Program-made: the position numbers and the translations under genes
Notes under the pieces: generated by a model
Told to the model about the DNA's origin: nothing
The model's database searches: none
What the model saw: only the letters and a program-made list of their open reading frames with translations
Part shown: positions 26,255 through 33,489 of the stretch, one piece after another
Layout: every line of letters starts with the position of its first letter
Numbering within the stretch: the stretch's first letter is position 1
Assembly (NCBI GenBank): GCA_052034005.1
Contig: JBPOJB010000052.1
Span: 1-44,603 of the forward strand
DNA: 44,603 nt
Source: JAAYDI01 sp052034005
GTDB taxonomy: Bacteria > Planctomycetota > Planctomycetia > Pirellulales > Pirellulaceae
Direction: 5' to 3'

Positions 26255-26283
26255 TTGAATCGATAACCGGCGCCTGCTAGAGT
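26255..26283 (+). promoter_or_regulatory. Promoter of the cobalamin-riboswitch transcript
   Basis: TTGAAT at 26255-26260 and TAGAGT at 26278-26283 are 17 bases apart, and the -10 is preceded by TGC, making an extended -10. The start of transcription would fall at about 26290, roughly 10 bases before the first strand of the riboswitch P1 stem. Confidence 0.5.
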
Positions 26284-26299
26284 ACGCGGTTGACAACGT

Positions 26300-26482
26300 G
26301 TGCTGGTGGTCGGCCGCTGGGTCTGAAGCGGCCGACGAACAGGGAACTCCGGTGCGATTCCGGGACGGTCCCCGCCGCTGTAACCGAGTACAAACGCGAA
26401 CCCGACTCTTTCTGCCATTGCCGTATCAGCGTCGAGAAGGCTAGGGTTCAGGCGGCTCGGAAGTCAGAAGACCTACCAGCAC
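26300..26482 (+). ncRNA. Cobalamin (adenosylcobalamin-type) riboswitch
   Basis: All hallmarks of the class are visible. P1 is closed by GTGCTGGT (26300-26307) and ACCAGCAC (26475-26482). A perfect 10-base stem follows, GTCGGCCGCT with AGCGGCCGAC (26309-26336). The conserved core AGGGAACTCCGGTG at 26341 continues with ATTCCGG, GGTCCCCGCC and GCTGTAACCG. The B12 box GAAGTCAGAAGACCTACC lies just before P1 closes. It binds a cobalamin and usually lowers expression of downstream genes. Here the downstream genes are a DUF1559 pseudopilin-like protein and a PEP-CTERM protein rather than a B12 transporter or synthesis gene. Confidence 0.95.
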
Positions 26483-26622
26483 AGAGCGACAGTACTCCTC
26501 GTGGGAAGGGGACTTGCGAACGTGGCTTGTGGGAGGCGTGCGGCCCTCGGAAGGTGATGCCCTGGCGATCGCGCTGTGGGCGCGGCCGTCGAGCGATCCA
26601 TCGAGGCGTCGCGCGGAATGGA
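26483..26622 (+). promoter_or_regulatory. Leader between riboswitch and DUF1559 gene (expression platform)
   Basis: About 140 bases lie between the closing P1 strand and the preferred start codon. I see no T-rich terminator here, so control by sequestering the translation start is more likely. The reading frame of the downstream gene stays open through the riboswitch, so an automatic call may wrongly start the protein as far back as 26290. Confidence 0.45.
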
Positions 26623-27438
26623 ATGGCTTTGCGCACGCGTCGCGATCCGGTGCGGTGGCGAGCTTTCACGCTGGTCGAATTGCTGGTGGTGCTGGGCGTG
26701 ATCGGCGTCCTGCTGGGGCTGCTGCTGCCGGCCGTCCAGGCGGCGCGCGAGGCGGCGCGGCGCACGGGCTGTGTGAACAACCTGCGCCAGATCGGCATCG
26801 GGCTGCACAACTACCACGACTGCCTGCACCGCTTCCCGCCCGGGGGGGTTGAGCCGCGACCGGCCTGGCCCCGAGGCCGCCAATTGGCCTGGTCCGCGTT
26901 CATTCTGCCTTATGTCGAGCAGCGGCCGGTGTATGACGAGCTCGATTTCGGGCGGGCGTTTGACAGCCCGGAGAACCGGGCGGCCGCGGCGCATGTCATC
27001 CCCTTCTACCTCTGCCCGACCGTGTCGCGCGAGTCCAACCTGGTCGACGGCCGCGGCGCTTGTGACTACGGAGGCATCTACGGGGAACGGATCACCAGCC
27101 CCAACAATCCGCCGAAGGGCGTCATGATCTACGACCGCGCCTTCCGTATCGCGGATATCAAGGACGGCACCTCGACAACCTTGATCATCTCCGAAGACGG
27201 AGGATGGAAGGACGGCCAGTGGATCAATGGCCGCAACGTGTTCGACCAGGCGTACGCGATCAATTGGAAACCGCCGCAGGCCTACCTGATCGAGAACGAG
27301 ATCCGCAGTGATCATCCGGGCGGCGCATACGGCTTGTTCGTCGACGGAGCCGTCAGGTATCTGTCCGAAACCATGGACCTGAAGACCCTGGCGGCGATCT
27401 GTACGCGCGCGCGAGGGGAGATCGTGACCGACTTGTGA
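26623..27438 (+). CDS. DUF1559 pseudopilin-like protein under cobalamin-riboswitch control
   Basis: The product has about 271 residues from ATG 26623; ATG 26557 is an in-frame alternative. A type IV prepilin-like leader ends in RA before FTLVELLVVLGVIGVLL, with Ala instead of the usual Gly at the cleavage point and Glu at position 5 of the mature protein. LLPAVQAAREAARR with CVNNLRQIGIGLHNYHD is the classic DUF1559 continuation. The C-terminus carries the H-X9-DG motif (HPGGAYGLFVDG). The family is expanded in planctomycetes and is thought to form cell-surface or secretion-related pseudopilins. The immediate upstream element is a cobalamin riboswitch and the next gene encodes a PEP-CTERM protein, 78 bases on. 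A role in surface cobalamin acquisition is my inference. Confidence 0.9.
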   Translation: MALRTRRDPVRWRAFTLVELLVVLGVIGVLLGLLLPAVQAAREAARRTGCVNNLRQIGIGLHNYHDCLHRFPPGGVEPRPAWPRGRQLAWSAFILPYVEQRPVYDELDFGRAFDSPENRAAAAHVIPFYLCPTVSRESNLVDGRGACDYGGIYGERITSPNNPPKGVMIYDRAFRIADIKDGTSTTLIISEDGGWKDGQWINGRNVFDQAYAINWKPPQAYLIENEIRSDHPGGAYGLFVDGAVRYLSETMDLKTLAAICTRARGEIVTDL

Positions 27439-27516
27439 ATCACCTTGTGAGGCGCTCCAGGCACATCCTGGCGATGTGGAATGGAGCCTTGCGCTATCTG
27501 GGAGAAACGAGGTTCA

Positions 27517-28398
27517 ATGATGAGACGCACGATGATGGCAATTCGCGGAATCCTTCTGTGTGGGATCTTGGGTTTGGGGTGCGTGGCAGGCGGGCCGGCG
27601 GCGCGGGCGGGCATCGTCGGGTTTGAAGATGTCGGAGCCGCCCTGGGACCGGAAAGTTATTGGAATGGCGAAGCGCGATTCAGTGAGTCCGGCCAGGAAG
27701 ATGGGACGTTTTCCAGCGGCAGCTTGACGTTCCACAACCATTACGAAATCAACGTCTTCGGCGATTATTCTTATCCTTACTGGGACGGGTTCGCGTATTC
27801 CAACCGGACGAACGACCCACTTCTTAAGGATTTGAAAGGCCAGTACCAGGCGGTTCCCGGCCGCGGGGCCGACGACTCGGCAACCTATGGGATCGGCTAC
27901 GCGGGAGCGTACGGGCGGGTGCCCACGATCGACCTGCCCGACGATCTGGCCGTCGTCTCTCTCAAGGTCACCAACACGAACTATGCCTATTACACGATGT
28001 TGGAAGGGGACCCGTACGGCTTCACAGATGCGTTCAAAACGGGCGATTGGTTCCTGCTGACGATCACCGGCAAGGATAGCCAGGGGAATGCGAGCGGCCG
28101 AGTGGACTTCTATCTGGCGGACTACCGCTCCAGCAAACCGGCGGACCATTACATCGTTGCCGAGTGGACGGAGATCGACCTGTCGGATTTTGCGGAGGCC
28201 CGGTCTTTGCAGTTCACATTGTCCGGCTCGGATATGGATCCCGTGTTCGGTCTCAACACGCCCGCGTTCTTTGCCCTCGATGACATTCAGACCCGCACGG
28301 TTCCCGAGCCCGCCTCCGCGCTGCTCTTGAGTGTCGGCAGTGTGGTGTGGTATATCTCGTGGAGGCGCAGCCGCGCCCGCCGCGCCGGACTGGCCTGA
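27517..28398 (+). CDS. DUF4465-like PEP-CTERM surface protein
   Basis: The product has about 293 residues, from ATG 27517 or 27520 with GAGG just upstream. A signal peptide (AIRGILLCGILGLGCVAGG) is followed by a beta-rich domain with the DUF4465 pattern: ESYWNG, WDGFAYSNRTND, QYQAVPGRG, VTNTNYAYYTMLEGDPYG, GDWFLLTITGKDSQGN, VDFYLADYRS and LNTPAFFALDDI. The end is a PEP-CTERM sorting signal (VPEP near 262-265, hydrophobic stretch, then WRRSRARR) recognised by exosortase. The protein is therefore probably displayed on the cell surface. It follows the DUF1559 gene and the cobalamin riboswitch with no promoter seen between. From memory, DUF4465 proteins of Bacteroidetes sometimes occur in B12 uptake loci; a cobalamin-binding role here is a hypothesis. 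Confidence 0.85.
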   Translation: MMRRTMMAIRGILLCGILGLGCVAGGPAARAGIVGFEDVGAALGPESYWNGEARFSESGQEDGTFSSGSLTFHNHYEINVFGDYSYPYWDGFAYSNRTNDPLLKDLKGQYQAVPGRGADDSATYGIGYAGAYGRVPTIDLPDDLAVVSLKVTNTNYAYYTMLEGDPYGFTDAFKTGDWFLLTITGKDSQGNASGRVDFYLADYRSSKPADHYIVAEWTEIDLSDFAEARSLQFTLSGSDMDPVFGLNTPAFFALDDIQTRTVPEPASALLLSVGSVVWYISWRRSRARRAGLA

Positions 28399-28477
28399 TC
28401 GGGCAGCAGGCGCTGGGAGCGAGGCCGGGTGTAACGCACGCGCCATTGCCTGCACCACCGATTGGAAAGGGCGTGAC

Positions 28478-30859
28478 ATGGCTCTTCGACCACGAGTCCG
28501 ATGCACGGTCTTCGGGGCGGCGATCGGTATCTGGTTGGCGATCACGGGCGCGGTTACGGGCCGAGAGCCCCCCGCGGCCGCGACGGGAGGCGGACTGATT
28601 GCGCTGCCCGCCACGGACCTGACCCCGGTCGATGCGGCGGAACTGGGCTGCGAGGAGATTGCGTTTGTCAAGCGCAAGCCGTACTCCTCGGACCACTACT
28701 ATACGGACATCAACAACGGGACGAGTCCTGACCGGTTCCTGCCGGAAAACGGGATCTACATCTACAACGTGCGGACGGGCGTGGAGCGGCCGGTGGTCAC
28801 GGGCGCGGATCTGCCGGGCGGGAAGGCCTTCATCGGCAAGCTCGGCTTGTCGTTCGACGCGACGAAGATCCTTTTCGACTGCCGACCGCATCCCGGGTCC
28901 GGGTTCCGGATCTGGGAGGTGAACACGGACGGCACCGGTTTGCGACAGATCTCGTTTGCGCCGGAAGACGAGGCCGAGAAGGTGGCGCGCTGGTCCGCGG
29001 GCTGGCACACCGACGATATCCATCCCTGCTACCTGCCCGATGGCCGGATCGTATTCTCGTCGACGCGCTGCGAACACACGGTGTTGTGCGGCGGCTCGAG
29101 CCACCTGGTGGCGCCGGGGCTGCATCGCATGGAAGCCGACGGGTCGCACGTGGAGCCGCTGACCAACAGCCCGGTGAGCGAATTCTGTCCGGTCATGTTG
29201 GATGACGGCCGCCTGATGTATCACCGCTGGGAATACATCGACAAGGGCGCGCGGGTGAGCAAGACGATCTGGACGATGAATCCGGACGGGAGCAGACCGA
29301 AAGAGATCTACGGCCTGGCCGATGACACGACGACGGTATACATGTACCCGCAACCCGTGCCGGGCGGCGAGCAGCGCATCGTGTGTGTCGGGACGTGCCA
29401 CTTCCCGCAGGGCGGCTGCGTCGGCGCCATCATGCTGATCGACTACCGCAAAGGGGTGCGCGTCCGCGGCCCGGATCCGGACGACGCGGATTACCGCGTC
29501 CAGGACGGCCGGTACTGCGTGACCAACATCACGCCACACGTGTTTGTCCAGCGGCGTACCGAGCCGGGGTGGCATTTCCTGACCATGACGGGCCACTATG
29601 TGCACGACCCCACCGGGCAGCAGGGGCATCTGTACACGCACCCGTATCCGGTGAGCGACCACGCGTTCCTGGTGTCGTACAAGGTCAACCCCGGGGATCA
29701 CTACCAGGAGGTCCCCAACGCCTATGCGTTGTACCTGATTGACACGCAGGGCCGCCACCGGCTGGTGCATCGCGATGCGCAGCTGTCGTGCTGGCACCCC
29801 ACGCCGATCATCGCGCGGCCCGTGCCGCCGGCCGTGCGGGTGGAACGCAGCGCGCACTACGCCGCTCGGAACCAGGCCGTGTGCATCCTCCATGATGTCT
29901 ATCAGGGCATGGAGGGCGTGCAGCGCGGGGAAGTGAAATGGCTGCGCATCAACGAGGCGCTGCCGCGCTACTGGTCCACCGGCCGGCGCTGGGATCCGTC
30001 GCTGAGCAGTTCCAGCTGGAAGGCCGCCTTGTGGCCGCGCGTTCAATGGGGCGTGGTGCCCGTGGAGGAGGACGGGTCGGCCCACTTCGTGGTCCCGGCC
30101 CATCGCAGCATCTTCTACGAAGCGCTCGACGCGGACTTCCGCGAAATCCAACGCGAGCGGACGTACGTGAATTACGCGCCGGGCGAGATCCGTGCGTGTA
30201 ACGGCTGCCACGGACAGGCTCAACACGCCGTGCCGCCGTGCGACGGCGCGGCACTGCACGCGCTGAGGCGCGCGCCGAGCGTACCGCAGCCGCAACCATG
30301 CGATCTGGTTGAGAACGGCGGCACCGGCCAGCCGGGCCAGGTCATCCACTACCCCACGGATATCCAGCCACTGCTCGATGCCAAGTGCGCGAGTTGCCAC
30401 GGCACTCAAGACCCGGCCGGCGGACTCCGATTGACCGGGGAAGTGACCGAGTTCTACAACACGTCGTACGAGGAGCTCGCCACGCGCGAGTTGGCCGGCC
30501 CGATCATCGCCGAATTCCTCTCGTTTCGCAGCGGAGATCAGGGCAACTACAACGGCGCGTACCTGCCCCCGAAGAGCCTGGGTTGCCCCGTAAGCCCGCT
30601 GATCCGGATACTGACCGACCCGGCGCATCCGAAAAATGCCCGGGACGATCACTCCCGGATGCTCACCGAAAACGAACTGATGATCCTCAGCCGCTGGGTG
30701 GACTCGAATTACCAGTTCTACGGCTCGTACTTCGGCCGACAGCACCCGCAATGGATGCACCCGGACCCCAACCACCCGGCTTACGACCCCGCCGACTTCC
30801 GGCGCAAAGCGACGTTCGAGGAGGCGATCGGGTTCCTGGCCCCCGCCTGGCACCGTTGA
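28478..30859 (+). CDS. HzsA-like exported diheme cytochrome
   Basis: The product has about 793 residues. ATG 28478 has AAGG 8 bases upstream and gives a signal peptide (TVFGAAIGIWLAITGAV). The core resembles the two paralogues at 88-6580: propeller-type repeats (YLPDGRIVFSSTRCEH, LDDGRLMYHRWEYID), the EDGSAHFVVPA segment, and haem motifs CNGCH (574-578) and CASCH (637-641). It lacks the Fn3 and LamG tail. The role is probably periplasmic electron transfer or oxidation of an unknown substrate. The gene begins 79 bases after the PEP-CTERM gene on the same strand, so it could be on the cobalamin-controlled transcript. Confidence 0.85.
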   Translation: MALRPRVRCTVFGAAIGIWLAITGAVTGREPPAAATGGGLIALPATDLTPVDAAELGCEEIAFVKRKPYSSDHYYTDINNGTSPDRFLPENGIYIYNVRTGVERPVVTGADLPGGKAFIGKLGLSFDATKILFDCRPHPGSGFRIWEVNTDGTGLRQISFAPEDEAEKVARWSAGWHTDDIHPCYLPDGRIVFSSTRCEHTVLCGGSSHLVAPGLHRMEADGSHVEPLTNSPVSEFCPVMLDDGRLMYHRWEYIDKGARVSKTIWTMNPDGSRPKEIYGLADDTTTVYMYPQPVPGGEQRIVCVGTCHFPQGGCVGAIMLIDYRKGVRVRGPDPDDADYRVQDGRYCVTNITPHVFVQRRTEPGWHFLTMTGHYVHDPTGQQGHLYTHPYPVSDHAFLVSYKVNPGDHYQEVPNAYALYLIDTQGRHRLVHRDAQLSCWHPTPIIARPVPPAVRVERSAHYAARNQAVCILHDVYQGMEGVQRGEVKWLRINEALPRYWSTGRRWDPSLSSSSWKAALWPRVQWGVVPVEEDGSAHFVVPAHRSIFYEALDADFREIQRERTYVNYAPGEIRACNGCHGQAQHAVPPCDGAALHALRRAPSVPQPQPCDLVENGGTGQPGQVIHYPTDIQPLLDAKCASCHGTQDPAGGLRLTGEVTEFYNTSYEELATRELAGPIIAEFLSFRSGDQGNYNGAYLPPKSLGCPVSPLIRILTDPAHPKNARDDHSRMLTENELMILSRWVDSNYQFYGSYFGRQHPQWMHPDPNHPAYDPADFRRKATFEEAIGFLAPAWHR

Positions 30860-30934
30860 ATGCCCGCCCTGCGCGCGGCTCGATGAGGGACGTGTCAGAC
30901 CGGCACAACTCGGGCGCTAATTGTGCGCCCAGGG

Positions 30935-31918
30935 TCAGCAATCCCGCACCGTCTCGTCGAAGAACCGCAGGTAGTTCTTCCGGTCCGCACCCTCGAGAAA
31001 CTTGATCGCGGTATTCGGGTGCCGATTCAGCTGGCCCGTGATGTTGTACGGCAAGTAGGGGCCCCAGCTCACCGTCTCACGCAACGGCTCAATGTGGTTC
31101 TGCAACAACTCCACAATCGGCCGTAATTTGAACTTCGGATTCCGAAGGAAACCCAGCAGCAGTTCCATGGGGCAGTTCCCCGCCCCACGCCCGAACCCGC
31201 CCATCGTCGCGTCCGCGCGATTCGCGCCCAGGATGATCGCCTCGATCGTGTTCGCAAAGCCCAGCTGGAGGTTGTTGTGAGCATGAATGCCGATCTGCTT
31301 CCCCGTGTCCGCCAACGCAGTCGTGTAAGTCTTGTACAGCGTGTCCACCTGCTCGCGATACAGATGACCGAAGCTGTCGACGATCACCATCACGCCCGCA
31401 CGCGTCGGACGGATCGCGTCCAGCACCGTCTCGATCTCCACCTCGCTGATGTTGGATACCGCCATCAGGTTCGCAGAGGTCTCGTAGCCCAGGTCCGCAG
31501 CATGCTCGATCATCTCCACAGCCTCGGATACCTGATGGGCGTAGAAGGCCACGCGAATCAAGTCGAGCACGCTCTCCTGGCACGGAACCAGCGACTCCTT
31601 CCAGTCGCTCTTGCCTGCATCGGCCATGGCGGCCAACTTCAACCCCGTCTTCTTCGAATCGTGATGACCGAAAACGCGATTCAAATCGGCTTCATCACAG
31701 TGCTTCCAAGGACCGAACTCCGATTTCGGAAACAGCCGCGATGAATTCTTGTACCCGACCTCCATGTAGTCGATGCCGGCCGACACGCACGTGTTGTAGA
31801 CCGCGATCACAAACTCGTCCGATAACTGGTGACAGTTGACCAACCCACCGTCACGCACGGTACAATCCAACACCTTCAACTCGGGACGATACGTAATCCA
31901 GGGGGCTTTGTCGGCCAT
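30935..31918 (-). CDS. DRE-TIM metallolyase (HMGL-like aldolase family) protein
   Basis: The product has about 327 residues from ATG 31918; a GTG at 31957 would add 13 residues. The barrel begins with LDCTVRDGGLVN, the family's DxTxRDG metal-binding strand, and carries the metal-binding pair in IGIHAHNNLQLG, then GGFGRGAGNCPMELLLG, the glycine-rich loop of 4-hydroxy-2-oxovalerate aldolases and isopropylmalate-synthase relatives. No regulatory or dehydrogenase partner is present. Stand-alone members occur next to surface-polysaccharide genes in other bacteria, and here a glycan operon lies beside it. The reaction is probably a retro-aldol or condensation of a 2-oxo acid; the substrate is unknown. 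Confidence 0.85.
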   Translation of the reverse strand: MADKAPWITYRPELKVLDCTVRDGGLVNCHQLSDEFVIAVYNTCVSAGIDYMEVGYKNSSRLFPKSEFGPWKHCDEADLNRVFGHHDSKKTGLKLAAMADAGKSDWKESLVPCQESVLDLIRVAFYAHQVSEAVEMIEHAADLGYETSANLMAVSNISEVEIETVLDAIRPTRAGVMVIVDSFGHLYREQVDTLYKTYTTALADTGKQIGIHAHNNLQLGFANTIEAIILGANRADATMGGFGRGAGNCPMELLLGFLRNPKFKLRPIVELLQNHIEPLRETVSWGPYLPYNITGQLNRHPNTAIKFLEGADRKNYLRFFDETVRDC

Positions 31919-32133
31919 AATGCGTCTCGCGAAGACTGGAAAACTGAACGGCTCCACCCTCTTGGGCGGATGAGTCTGTTCCTGACGCCCCCTGCCAAGC
32001 CTGTCACGTGAGGAGGCTCCTCAATTCTGCTTCAAGAGGGGGCGAAAGCAAGTCCGCCACCCACCCGGAAGTCGGGATTGCACCGGCCCTGCGGCCCGGA
32101 TCGTATGGCCGGACCAGTCGCTCGGCCGCGCCA

Positions 32134-33489
32134 TCAGGTCGTGGGCTCTATTGTCGATTCGGCCGCGTGGGCGACGAAGCACGCCAGGGCAGCGGGTAGG
32201 AGCAGGTTCCCGGCGACCATGTAGCGAAAGATAGTGGGCTCGACGGGCACCACGAGCCCACAGTTGGCCAGCCAGTACAGCAGCGCGGTCCAGAACAGCA
32301 GATGTGCTTCATGGAAGCGCGCCCGTGCGACCTCAGGTCGCGGGTCCTGCAGGATGCTCGCGTGGCGGCGGTACAGCCGCCAGGCGTGGAGGCCGCAGAA
32401 CAGGGCGAGGGTCGCCAGGACGGCGACGTTGGTGGCCAGCAGTCGGGCGCTCTCGCTCACCGCGTGCGCCGCATTGAGACACAACCAGCGCAGGTAGCCA
32501 GCCGGGCGGCGCCGGAGCACTTCCCATGAGAGCTCGTTCAGGGCCCGATTGACGGCCACCGTGTCGTCCGCGCACAGTTGCCGGGCGGCCGGTACGGCCA
32601 GTTCCCAAACGGTCACGTTGTACATACGTTCCATGGCCAGGAAGCTGGCAGGCGGTTCGTATCCGGCGTGTTGCGCGCGTGCCCGCAGGATCTCCTCGGC
32701 CAACGGTTGTTGATCCGTCGGCAGTTGGCGTGCCAGGGATTCATCCAGCAATTGTCCGGCGATCCCGATCACGTTATAGCCGCCAAACGACACGAAGCCG
32801 AAGTGCCCGACCAGCGTCCAGCGCAGGGCGCAGACGGCCAGCAACGGCGCGGCCATGCCCACCAGCAGCGCCGCCGCCTTGCGCAGCGCCCGCGCGCGCG
32901 GCTGATCGCGCCGCCACACCAGCCGATCGAAGAACCACGCCAGGAGCGGCCACAACGGCACGAGGAACAGGTAGGCGGGCCGCACGAGGCAGGTGACCAG
33001 GGTGAGCAGGCCGAGCGCCATCCACCAGCGCCAGGCCCGGTCGCGCGCGCCGGCCGCCAGGAAGCAACTCACGGCCACCAGCGCCAGGGATGCGGCCAGC
33101 GAGTCGGCCAACAGGTCGGACGTCCAGCGCAGCAGGTCATCGCGGTAGTAGAACGTACTGGCACATGCCAGCGCGACGCCCTGGCGATAACCGCACCCGC
33201 GCAGGCCGGCATACAGCGCCCAGACGGCCAGGATCAGGATCAGCAGCTGGAGCAGCGGCACGGCCGCGTGGTCCGGCGCCAGCCGGTCGGCCGCGGCCAG
33301 GAACAGGGGATACCCAGGTGTCCGAATGTTCGACCACACGGCCGACACGCTCGACCAGTCGAACTGCTCGTAGGTGGCCGTATCCGGCTGACGCACCGGG
33401 CTCAGCCGCCCGGCGGCCCACATGGCGATGACGAGCGTCACGGCTTGCACGATCAACCACAGCGGCGGCTGGCGGAGAATTCGTTTCAT
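32134..33489 (-). CDS. Multi-pass membrane protein, probable GT-C glycosyltransferase
   Basis: The product has 451 residues with about ten predicted membrane spans. The first large external loop holds DTATYEQFDW followed by RTPGYPLFLAAADRL. This arrangement, an early Asp and an R-x-P-x-Y-P turn, is characteristic of GT-C fold transferases using polyprenol-phosphate sugars (PMT/ArnT relatives). A soluble segment of about 110 residues lies near residues 250-350. Its ATG overlaps the stop of the asparagine-synthase-like gene by 4 bases. Working with the upstream GT2 enzyme, it likely transfers a lipid-linked sugar to a glycan or protein on the outer face of the membrane. The donor and acceptor are unknown. 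Confidence 0.75.
   Translation of the reverse strand: MKRILRQPPLWLIVQAVTLVIAMWAAGRLSPVRQPDTATYEQFDWSSVSAVWSNIRTPGYPLFLAAADRLAPDHAAVPLLQLLILILAVWALYAGLRGCGYRQGVALACASTFYYRDDLLRWTSDLLADSLAASLALVAVSCFLAAGARDRAWRWWMALGLLTLVTCLVRPAYLFLVPLWPLLAWFFDRLVWRRDQPRARALRKAAALLVGMAAPLLAVCALRWTLVGHFGFVSFGGYNVIGIAGQLLDESLARQLPTDQQPLAEEILRARAQHAGYEPPASFLAMERMYNVTVWELAVPAARQLCADDTVAVNRALNELSWEVLRRRPAGYLRWLCLNAAHAVSESARLLATNVAVLATLALFCGLHAWRLYRRHASILQDPRPEVARARFHEAHLLFWTALLYWLANCGLVVPVEPTIFRYMVAGNLLLPAALACFVAHAAESTIEPTT

Noticed and set aside
24964..26418. Long minus-strand open frame opposite the MFS transporter
   Set aside because: Its translation is low in hydrophobic content and repetitive in Arg, Gln and His, while the + strand reads as a complete sugar porter.
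32008..32199. Small + strand frame in the gap between the aldolase and GT-C genes
   Set aside because: It has no ribosome-binding site or recognisable domain and runs into the antisense of the GT-C gene; the 215-base gap otherwise shows nothing clear.
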